From Onthophagus taurus (taxonomy: Eukaryota > Arthropoda > Insecta > Coleoptera > Scarabaeidae), in NCBI RefSeq assembly GCF_036711975.1, contig NC_091967.1:25854001-25918000 (forward strand): a DNA stretch of 64,000 nucleotides, read 5' to 3'. The notes under the pieces were generated by a model. The model was given only the letters and a program-made list of their open reading frames with translations. It ran no database searches and was not told where the DNA came from. The position numbers and the translations under genes are program-made. This document shows positions 32,455-43,000 of the stretch, piece by piece. Every line of letters starts with the position of its first letter. Within the stretch, counting starts at the first letter, position 1.

Positions 32455-33280
32455 GGTACCATAAGATGGGGCTACTTGGCCACCCCGGGGCTACATGGAC
32501 ACAACGTATCCGTGTTCATGTTTTTGTTTCTGGTGTTTTTTTTCTTGTTATTAAAGGAAGACACTGATTAAAAATGGTGCGCATGTATCAAAAAACTCCA
32601 GGGTTAAAATCCCACATGAATTACAAAGTGGAAGACTTGCAGTTCGGAAAAAGGAAAAAGGCCGCAGAAACGCAGAAAGCATTACCACGGAAGTTGCTTG
32701 AAAGGAATTCAAGACCCGTTGGACATCCGATTGTTTTAAGCAGCTCTAAGGAGCTGTTGATTTTTGAAACTTTGCGTGTTGTTGCGAATTGGGGGTTTCC
32801 CTTGACAAAGGCCGACATTTGAGATGTGGTAAAAAATACCTAGATAAACAAGGGAGGCAGATCAAGGTCTTCAAGAACAACAGTCCAGGTCCAGATTCTA
32901 TCGATTCTTTTATCGCAAGAAACAACCTGTTTATCAGAATAGCATCAAACATCAAGCGGTCCAGGTCGCCAGTCAACCGCGACGACACATTACAACATTT
33001 TTTAACAACGCTAACTTTGCCCTTTCTTCAGTGAAAATTGTAAACCTATATAATTATGATGTGTCCAAGAAGCCCCAACAACGGGGCTATTCGGACATCA
33101 CTTTTTTATATATTTGTTGTTGTGTGTATAAGGTATTTTCAATGTTTTATGATAGCTATATAATCCTGGAGGTTAGGTTGGTATGATGAACAAGTTTCTG
33201 TTGCCCTAACTTTATTTTCTCAGTTTAATCTTCAAAAATGGGTAAAAAACGTGTCCAAGTAACCCCATCTTACGGTAACC
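32455..33280 (+). mobile_element. Deletion derivative of a pogo/Tigger-like transposon
   Basis: 826 bp. Inverted ends GGTACCATAAGATGGGGCTA (left) and GGTTACCGTAAGATGGGGTT (right complement), then ACTTGGMCAC. TA flanks at 32453-32454 and 33281-33282. It keeps only the N-terminal DNA-binding part of a transposase and has lost the DDE domain. Internal sequences near 33065-33105 (GTGTCCAAGAAGCCCC) look like a second copy of the terminal motif. Confidence 0.75.
32574..33034 (+). pseudogene. Pogo-like transposase N-terminus (HTH/CENP-B-type)
   Basis: MVRMYQKTPGLKSHMNYKVE, FGKRKKAAETQKALPRKLLE, then SSSKELLIFETLRVVANWGF and PLTKADI before a stop; after a frame change KKYLDKQGRQIKVFKNNSPG, SFIARNNLFIRIASNIKRSR. 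The MVRxYxRKT...AA...LPRxTL..., LxxMxxWGFPLTxxDI, YLDxxGRxxxxFKNNxPGxDWxxSFLxRH order is typical of pogo-like transposases of insects (psq-type HTH followed by CENP-B HTH). No D-D-D core follows. Confidence 0.75.
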
Positions 33281-33282
33281 TA

Positions 33283-33959
33283 CTCGCAACCAAATTCCTG
33301 CGGTGTTTCTCAATATACAAGTAAATATGAACCATAGAAGAAATGAACGATGAGTGGAACCTTGGGCATTTCTTTTTCAGTTGGTGATCGCCAACATGGC
33401 GGATAACCATCCGCCCTGTCCATAAGTCCATCCTATATTCCTTTACACTCCCTATATTCTTTCTTCTTTCCTGCTATCCATACATACTAGTGTAATTTGT
33501 TGGAATCTACTTTCACTGGTTTCACACATACATTCCATACGCCCATTAATTTGAACTTTTTTAAATAAATATTGAATGGTACATATCCCGTCAGGGGCTA
33601 TATGCCCTTGCTGGACATGGCCACAATAACCATCTAATCTTTCTTGATAACTCTGTATATCTCTTCTTACACTTTCATTATATCATTTATTTCCATGTTC
33701 CTCTTTTTATTTTTTCTTAACCACTCTACCACAGATGTGTTGTCGTTGAACATCATATACCATATCAGCTCCAACTATTTTTATGCGTCAAATAAAGAGG
33801 CGCCATGCGGACTTTATTTACAAAGCGTCCGTCGCGTCGGTTCCCACAACGGAAAAACTCTCTGCTCCGTTTGCAAACCTAATAAAATCATATCTTATTA
33901 TACTTCCGCTTCATATGTTAGTGCAGGCCACTTCCACACCTAAATAGTTCAGAGCACTC
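33283..33959. other. No gene recognised
   Basis: Probably includes a little more of the RTE relic at the left edge; the rest is unassigned. Confidence 0.35.
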
Positions 33960-34560
33960 ACCATTTTTAAATTTCCCGAACCGGTCCTTAGCACCGAGGC
34001 CCTAACCTTTTTAACACAACTGAATAATCCTTCTAATTTTCTCATTCCTCACCGTGATGTCAGACAGAATGAGTCGATCATCGCAGGCATATGCCTGTAC
34101 TGACATAAATCTGTTTTTCCTGTATTCTATCTCCTCACACTCCATATTTCTGTCCCTTGAAAAATTATCTATATAGCACACATAAGATAATCGGAACACC
34201 CCATTCTCTCCAACGTACGCAAAATACCCGTGTTGAATGCATTCTCAACATTCAACCCCACTATTACTGCATGTCCTCCATTCATCTTATATTTCGCCTA
34301 ATCCCAAACCACAGAATGATCAGAAATGACACTGATTTCGGTTTCTTTGATGTTGGAGGAACCGCATTTTTTGTCATCGATTTAAAGCTCTGCTATCTTT
34401 AAGAATAGAACCTAATGATCTGGCAACGTCGCCATACCCCTAGTGTCCTTTCTGGTTATTCTGTGCCCAAACAGTCCTTCATTCAGCTGACCCTCTCTTT
34501 CCATATATACCAACAACCTTTCCTCGATAACTCTATCATTTGGCTTCAGTAATCATACAA
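33960..34560 (-). pseudogene. R1-like LINE reverse transcriptase fragment
   Basis: Minus-strand reading from 34560: RVIEERLLVYMEREGQLNEG, LFGHRITRKDT, a degraded segment, then GGHAVIVGLNVENAFNTGIL and RTLERMGCSDYLMCAI (34290-34180; palm block with catalytic Asp replaced by Asn in LNVENAF), and after a deletion a YADD-like AYACDDRLILSD (34100). The order fits an R1/I-group RT. Several stops, missing blocks and the altered catalytic residue show it is dead. Confidence 0.6.
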
Positions 34561-35158
34561 CTCTCATACTGCTGAAAACACCTTTTTCGCCAAGCTATGT
34601 GTAATCAATCAACTGGTAAGAATAACAATGATGAACGTCAGATGCTGCATAAAAATACAAAATAACATTTCAAAAAGCATAGGTATAAGTAACATATGGG
34701 GCGCTCCTGTTCAACATACGCCTGGAAAAGCCTGAAGAATGTAAAGAAAATGGAGTTTTCACTACCTATGTCATGAATATTGAAAACATAATACTAGCAT
34801 TGACTGAGATGAAACACTTCTTGCACATTTCCTGGATAAAACACATATTTCTGTTTACAGAGAGTTACTTTTGGAATTTTGCGATAATACTTTATGGCCC
34901 GTCTCTTGTACACCAGCAGTTCCGTCACTACTTGCCGTTTTGTTGTTTCATTGAAAGTAGTGGACTTGAGTTTTGCATTATACGCTTCATATGTAGAGCA
35001 CTTTTATACCTGTAGCCTTCCAAACTTGCAGCTAAAGTTGTCTCTGAATTATTTGAAAAAAGTAATACTTTATGCCATTTTTGTAGCAGGATACTTTTCA
35101 ATAAAAATTTTGAAAATTGATAAACTAGTGTCAAAATATGTGGCTGCAAACCGAGAAA
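34561..35158. other. No gene recognised
   Basis: Short hydrophobic open frames on both strands but no family that I know. Confidence 0.35.
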
Positions 35159-35173
35159 TAATAGGAATACTTT

Positions 35174-35528
35174 AAGTACGAAGGCTTTCACGGCCGGTGT
35201 GAATTAAATTAAAATTAGAACAAAAACTAGAACTAACACTAGAAACTTTCGGGTTTTGCCGTGCGTCTTTTAATAAAAGGTTTGACGTTTCGGATGCCAT
35301 GTTGCAACCTTCTTCAGAAACTGGTTCGAAGTTCGAAGTTAAAACTAAAACTAGAACTAACACTAGAAACTTTCGGGTTTTGCCGTGCGTCTTTTACTTT
35401 TAACTTCGAACCAGTTTCTGAAGAAGGTTGCAACATGGCATCCGAAACGTCAAACCTTTTATTAAAAGACGCACGGCAAAACCCGAAAGTTTCTAGTGTT
35501 AGTTCTAGTTTTAGTTTTAATTTTAGTT
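35174..35528 (+). mobile_element. Penelope-like insertion with hammerhead-like core and inverted copies
   Basis: 355 bp flanked by a 15-bp duplication TAATAGGAATACTTT (35159-35173 and 35529-35543). It consists of a minus-oriented unit (about 35225-35335), a second partial minus-oriented unit (35336-35395) and a plus-oriented unit (35396-35525), all with CTTTCGGGTTTTGCCGTGCG. Each full unit contains CTGAAGA, a 6-bp imperfect stem (GGTTGC/GCATCC) and GAAAC (plus at 35418-35448, minus at 35317-35287). This resembles the hammerhead ribozyme core known from Penelope-like elements. Long target duplications and scrambled or inverted partial copies are also typical of that class. No GIY-YIG or RT coding. 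Confidence 0.55.
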
Positions 35529-35543
35529 TAATAGGAATACTTT

Positions 35544-36479
35544 GTTGGAAATAAATTGATGTTCTTCACAATGACTTCAGGATTTCGATGAACTTTCAGT
35601 TTGGTTTTACCTCTTTGATCCAAAGATGATATGTTATTTTCCACTGTAAACTCTTATCTGTCTTCTGCTCACCCATTCATATATTCTAATTTAATTGGAA
35701 TGACAACTGTTCAATATCCAATATATGTATGCATACGTACATATATCGCTGAAGTGTTTTTTATATTTAATAACAATATGACTTTCAACCGAAAGACATG
35801 TAGGTATTCTATGAGGGATATGATTGGATGTTCTTTTATTACTTTATAGGACCATATTGGCCAGAACAGTGCTGAAAACATCCATAAGAATGAAATAACA
35901 CAAAAAAGGCAATAGAGGATATAACAATCTCTGGAAGTCGAGCCTATTTGCCATTAAAACGAAAAAGCGTCCAATCAAAGTAAACTAGAATAACATGATT
36001 GATCGTTGTCTAAATTAAACATTTCAAAAAAAAATATACACAACTTCTCATATCCGAACATATTCACTTTTTTTATTCAGGTCGGAGGAGGAAAGTTTGG
36101 GAAACCAGGACTTGCACTGGGCTATAGTGCCATAAATAATGGCGGTGAAGATCTTTTTCTGTGTGCCTATTGCTAACGAATTCATTTACTCCTTCGTTCT
36201 TCATTCATTCTTTGACTTTTAATTAATTGCCAAATTTGCTTCTGTAACATGTAGAAGTCATTTTGCATTCTTTTAGAGAAGATTTCCCAGTGTTTGTTCT
36301 TAATTTATCTGACTGGTTATTTAGTGTCTTTATTCACTTCACTATATATTATTATGTAATCTTCATACATTCTTTGTCTAGCTCCCCTTTTTTTTTGGTT
36401 TCTTGTAGTACGCAGACACCAATCTTGTGGTCTTTTAACTCTATTATAATCTATTGTTCTTTGTTATTGAATACTATTT
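35544..36479. other. No gene recognised
   Basis: AT-rich with short frames lacking recognisable motifs. Confidence 0.35.
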
Positions 36480-36820
36480 GTTATTGTCTCTGCCTCCAAT
36501 TACCGTATTCGTAAAAGGTGCGATCGAAGTTCTTAAAAACTGCCTTTCTTCATCTTGAAGCTCATTGTCGTTTTCAAATTTTTTACAAATGAAGTTCAAC
36601 GGACAAGAAGTTCCCAATTGTGTTTCTGAAGCCTTCGGTGTGCGGTCTTGCATTGTCATGCAACAACCTGATTTCTACAGTTGGACAACAAATATCGCTG
36701 TTGATTATTATTTGCAAACTTGGAGTTTGTTTCGACCAGAACTTACATTGTGGGGCTATCACTGCCCACATTTTACTGAACATTAATGTAAAATTGAAAG
36801 ATTTAATGAAAACCTTCATT
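36480..36820 (-). pseudogene. Mariner (DD34D-type) transposase relic
   Basis: Minus strand: FWSKQTPSLQ, then IRLLHDNARPHT (36660; second catalytic Asp), a deletion of the SPDLAPSDY region, then KKFENDNELQDEERQFLRTS (36570-36510). The HDNARPHT and FENDxELKDxVxxFL blocks are standard in mariner transposases. It is a short inactive fragment. Confidence 0.7.
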
Positions 36821-36949
36821 AAAAACTTTTTAAAACTAATAAATGGCGTTCTATACTTAATATGTAAATTTTATCATATTATATGATATTTCTATACTTA
36901 CCACATACTTTATTTGGGACATCCAAACGAAGCAAAAAGAAATCGACGA

Positions 36950-36955
36950 TTTATT
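36950..36955 (-). terminator. Polyadenylation signal of the DUF229 gene
   Basis: AATAAA on the minus strand about 50 nt after the stop codon at 37004. Confidence 0.5.
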
Positions 36956-37003
36956 CAGCATTCGTTCATTTGTGTCATTTAATTAAAAACTATCGATAAT
37001 TAT

Positions 37004-40000
37004 CTAATGCTTTTTGCAATAACAATAATTTTTGGCCCTTGCATCTTCTATACAACCACTGTGTGGTTTATATTCATCCAATCTGCTGACGTATAATACC
37101 TTAAAGGTTTGTCTACTACTAGTATTATCATCAATAACATTACTTTTTGTTACAGTAACTGTTGATTCGAAAATAGCTTTAGGTTTTGTTTCAAACATCA
37201 ACAATATGTGCGTGCTTGTGGTGTTATCATTTGTATTAATAGAATCGGCAGATAAACTAGCACTCATAATTTTTGCTAATGTATAACTTGCGCATTTATT
37301 TGTGCCGGGAACTAATTCTTGTATTTTGGATTGAATCCATTGTAGGGTAATGTTAGCAGATTGACCAACTAATTTGTTGTCTGTTTTTATTGGCACATAA
37401 CCATTACAAGTGCACCAATGTGTGCTTATTCCAGTTTCTTCGCAAGATCGAGGCTCTGGAATTTCTTTAAAAAGTGATTGGCACATAGGGCAACTGTCGC
37501 TTTGTATAGGAGCATAAGTAAAATTAGAAAGCACCAATATATCTTGTATTGTCATATACATATCGTATGGACTAGTTAAACGCTTCGCGTTATTTCGAAG
37601 ATTATTGTATTCTTTTGGACGTGTTTGTCTCAACCAAGGTGGTACCCAGAAGTATAAATAAGGCAATCTCTCTTCTATCCAACCGCTTGTAGTTTGTCGA
37701 ACTTTACCGAATCGCATTCCGTGATCGCTGACAAAAATAATCATCACCTCGTTTAAAATTCCATCATTTTTGAGGTCTTTGAAGAAAGACGCAACTTTTT
37801 TATCAAGGCGAGTGGGTGAATTAACGCTGTTATGACTAAAACTATTCATCCAAAATAAACCGAACATCGGATGCCCATAAAAAGTTTTTGAAAAATCTTT
37901 TGCTAGATTTAAAATTCGCTCTCCGCTTTGTTCCGGACCAGTACAATAATGCATATCATCAACGATTTTTGTCGTTAATTTCGCAGCGCCGTGCATATAA
38001 GTTTTGAAATAAAAATCGGTCGGGTTCTTGACAAACCCTTTTTTCTTATAATTAAACGTAGATATCGCATCCTCATCTTCCCCATACGCCGTTACGTATC
38101 CGAGATTTTTAAAATCTTTCCAAATAAAAGGACACGTTTCCAATTTACCACGTATCGTGGGATCACATTGTTTATACGCATAATCAGGACATTTCCCCGT
38201 CAACATCGCCATTAGATTCGGAAATGTATTCTCACCCATTTTGTTATAACCTATATACTCGATCCAATCATTTTCATCTAGAAACTTCTTCGTTGTAGGC
38301 ATCGTTCTATAAAAGTTTAAGCGGGAAATACTATCGATGCCGATTATTAACAAACTGATCGGTTTTGTGTTATTTGCTGTAAACGATTCTTTAGTTTTTT
38401 GCATGTTCACGTATTGTTTGTTACTAATTGTTATTGCTACGTGGACGTTACTGTACACTATTGAGCGCGAATATTTCGCATCACGACATGTTACCATTAC
38501 AGTCTTATTGTTTATCACCACTTCTTCATCAAAATCTATACAGTTCTTCGATATGCTAAAACAAAAATAAGAATGATACAAATTTATATAATCGAGAGGT
38601 ATAGAATTGAAATCAATTATTTTCATAAAGTTGTTAATGAAACTTTTTTTTAAATTATTTAACATGTCAAGAATTCAAATTTCGTCTATATAACAACTGG
38701 TTCCGGTTTACAACGTCCTTAGAAGACATCTTATCAAAAAATGTATTCTTCCCTCTTTATTTCCCAGTTGTGGCAATCAAAGTTAAGAAAACAGTAAGAA
38801 ATCTAAGAGATGCTGGTTACACAATACTAAGTAGATGGAAGATACTAAAAAGAACGGTCAAAACACATTTGTCTGTCTTCACATTGACTTTCAGCAATGA
38901 AGGCCATCTAACAAGTTCACGAAATTAAAACCATCTTGATATCGAAACGGTAAGAAAATTTAAATTAGTGTCCCAATGCAGAAGGTGTTAATTCTTTGGG
39001 CGCACACAACATTTCTGCAAGAAATAACCTTGGTGTGTTAAGTGCATAGGACAACATCAAACTTCATATTGCGTGAAGCTACAGCAATTTAAGCCTAAAT
39101 GCTTTAATTATGGAGCAGTACAACCTGCAAATTATAGAGGTTGCATAATAGCGGCAGCAATACAAAATCTTAGGAACAAGTCCTGAAAGACTAACTAAAT
39201 ACAAAAAGGGCCAATCAAAGACCAATAGACAAACTTAGACCAGAACCCAACCAATCCAAAAACCACAAGCTGAACTCGTAAAAGACAACGAATAACCTAG
39301 TACTATAAGATTGTAAAAAGATTATGCACAGACTGGATAAACAATACACTATTATAATTATAACTACAATCACAGCCACGGTTACAAACAGACTTTTAAT
39401 TCATTTTTATTTATTTATTTAATTCATGATCATGATTTGATTTTTTGCGAAATAGATTTGAAAGTACCTAAGATTCCTCCTCGGTTATTAACCGTGCGTA
39501 TGCTGCGTGGTGTCGATGAGTGTGCTTTCAATAGCGATCTGCAGTCGGTGCCTTTTCACAAAATATTTTTCATGGATAACATTAATTGTAAAGTTCAAAA
39601 CTTTAATAACTTGTTGCTGGCTTTATTTGACAGACATGCCCCTTTAACTGTAAGGAGGTTTACCAAAAAGGTCGTACCTTGGTTAACACCAAATATTAAA
39701 TTGCTTATGGACGAACGTGATAGGGCAAAGAATAAATACAAGCGTACTCGTTCAGGTGCTGATTGGGTTGCTTATAAGGAGCTGAGGAATTTTACTACAA
39801 CCTGCATTAGAAGAGAAAGAAAATCATATCTGGAATTTTTATATCAGACGTCTCGGGGTGCTGAACTGTGGAAACAATTGAATCATTTGGGTATTTGTGG
39901 TACGAAATGTTCACAGCAAATCCCTGCTCACTTGAATCGACCAGATGAAGTTAACGATTTCTTTATTGATTCAGTCCCTTCTTTGAACCTTGCAACGCGT

Positions 40001-43000
40001 TTCAGTTTTAATGACTTACCGCCTTTAAATTTGATTCAAACTAATTTTAAGTTTGTCTTTGTATCCGAAGCTGATGTAATAAAAGCTATTTCCTCAATTT
40101 CTTCTAGAGCTGCCGGTGCTGATAATATCAGTATGAGTATGTTGAATATGTGTCTTCCATTTATATTACCCTACTTGACACATTTACTCAATGTTTGCAT
40201 TGAAACTTCGGATGTACCTGACTGTTGGAAGTTGTCAATTGTGGTTCCTATCCCAAAAAAACGTGATCCATCTGAGCCTAAAGATCTGCGGCCGATTAGC
40301 ATATTGCCAATTTTATCTAAAGTTCTGGAAAGAATTATGTTTAATCAGTTGCATCAATTTGTTCAAATTAATAATATTTTACCGAAGCATCAATCTGGTG
40401 TTCGTAGAAACCATAGCTGCGGTACTGCTCTTCTCAAGGTAACTAATGATATTTTACAGGCTCGAGATAAAGGATTATGTACGTTGGTAGTCTTGTTGGA
40501 TTTTAGTAGAGCTTTTGATAGTGTTTGTCATGACTTGCTTGTGGAATTGTTAAAGTATATTGGCTTCAGTGAATCCGCTTTAAACTTAATTGAAAATTAT
40601 TTAAGTAATAGGCATCAGTCGGTTAGAATCGGTGATGCTTTGTCTGAATTTCGCTGTTTGAGCAAGGGTGTACCACAAGGTACTATTTTAGGGCCTATTC
40701 TATTTTCTTTATATACATCTCAAATCGTTAGGGGGTTAAATCATTGTGAGTACCATATGTATGCGGATGACTTGCAGATGTATGTTTCCTTTGATCCACG
40801 CGACTTCGCGTTGGGTATTACGAATATGCAAAAAGACCTTGATTACATTCATAAAGTGGCTCGGGAATACGGTCTACATCTTAATCCGAGTAAATCCAAT
40901 GCTATACTTTTTGGAAATTCCGCTATATGTAATGGTTTTCGGGAAAGTATTGATTTGCAAATTGATGGTTGTAACATTCCTTTGGTTAGTGAGGTAAAGA
41001 ATTTGGGTATGATTATGGACAACAGTTTTCGCTATAAGAAGCATGTCTCCAACTGTATATCCAGGGCTTATTATCATCTGAGGATGTTGTTTCCTCATCG
41101 ACACTACCTTGGTATTCATCTGAAAAAGGTGTTGTGCGAAGCCTCTGTGTTGTCTCAATTCACTTATTGTGCTGAGGTCTACCATCCGTGCATTGACGTT
41201 AGCGATGTAACACGTATTCAACGAGTGCAAAATTCGTGTCTTCGATATATATATGGAATTAGAAAATATAACAGAATATCTTATAAACTGAAGGATGCGG
41301 GATGGCTAAATATGTATCATCGTAGGAAAGTGCAGTGTTTGTGCCTATACCATAAAATTATAAACTACAAGGAACCACAGTATCTCTACCAACTGATAAC
41401 TTTCCGAAATGATGTCCACCGAATAAATACGCGATTTCGCGGAAGACTGTCGCCACCCTTCTATCGTTTGTCTTTGTTTCAGAGATCATACTTATTTCAA
41501 ATAACTTCGAAATATAATGAGGTGGACGATAATTGCAAGGGGTTCTCACTACGAAGGTTTAAATGTACACAGAAATATTCTTGTTTTCTTGAACAATGTC
41601 TACATGGGGGCAAACGCTGATCTGACATGTTTTGCAATCTTGTTGTTGTATCTAGCTGTTGCTTTGTAATTTTTGGCCGAGTCATGTTTTTCTTTTTTTG
41701 TTTCTTAGGTTAGTTAGAGCAGCTGTACTAACTAGTACAAGCTGGAACTCGCCTATTTTCTTTTGTATGTTTTTTTTTTGTACAATTAAGCTTATTTTCT
41801 AATAAAGGCATTTATTATTATTATTTATGTAAGATATTGATTCTTGAGTCGCCAACAGGAAATCTTCATGTATGTCCTAGGACAATCTGCTACAATATGT
41901 TTCACAGTTTAATTTTCACCGCATTCGCAGAAGGGTCAATGTCTTGCCCCATTTATGCAGAAACTAGGCACATCTACCAAGCTGGGTCCGATGCCTCAAT
42001 TTCTTCAGGTGTGAAAAGGTCCATGAGTTTTCGTTTTATTGCGGTTTTATGTTTTTTGGTGTACTAGACGTTACATCTTACATCTATGTGGGAGTCAACA
42101 ATATTTGGAGAGATGTTTGATTTTCATCTTTAGGGGCTTTTTCGGCTTGAGTTCTGGACGTTCCGGTTTTCTACCGTTTTCAACAAATTCTGTTGCTTTG
42201 TAGCGTTACATGTGATCCTAATTGGCCTCCTCGTGGTGCACCCTGGGTAACCTCACATGAGCTAGCAAATGCTGGCGATCAAACAAACCAGGAAGCTTCT
42301 CCTGACCACACAAGAAACAGACAAAAAATGGATGTGTGCTAATGTCAGAAATACATTTCACGACACAATCACATCTAAAACTAAAACGTTATCAAATGTA
42401 CCACACCAGCCAACCCTAAAATTGTGTGCGAGGAGAAAAGCCAGAATAGTCAATCATGAAAAAAAAAAGATGCCTAAGCGAGTAACTTTAGTCAAATTAG
42501 AACTAAGCATTATACGCTAACCCTAGTAGCCGTTTACTGCCCGTCAAAACATAATTTTAAAAAGAAGCAATACAAATCTCTTCTTCAGTAAGTAGGAGAT
42601 AGGTTTATTTTTGGAAGAGACTTGGCACACTCACTGGGGATCAAGAATTACAACAATCAATGGTAGAGAATTATACGAAAGCAATTAACCTACAAATTAA
42701 CCTACAAAAACAATGCGAGTATCACTCAACTAGAAAACTCACATACTGGCCGACTGACAATAAATAAAATTCTCGATCTACTAAATTTGTTTATTAGTAA
42801 ACGTATCTCTTCAAATCTTGTGCACGTAGAAGACGGGCTAGATCTGGCAGGCGAATATTTAGGCCAATTATAATATAGTTTATTCTTAGTTTAGCCATAT
42901 TTAGATCGACATGGTATTATTTGAAACGCCTGAGTCGCAAGCGGCCTCAGCCTTAGGATCAAGATGTAATCATTGTAATCAATGATTACATCTTGATCTG

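Noticed and set aside
35174..35528. microRNA precursor from the long hairpin
   Set aside because: The inverted arms, target duplication and repeated units are better explained by a mobile element; arms are too long for a typical pre-miRNA.
38556..38665. Upstream extension of the DUF229 open frame as coding
   Set aside because: A TTTTTGTTTTAG acceptor at 38556 gives exact phase with exon 2, and family proteins go directly from CCYK to SKNC; the extra 36 residues are intronic.
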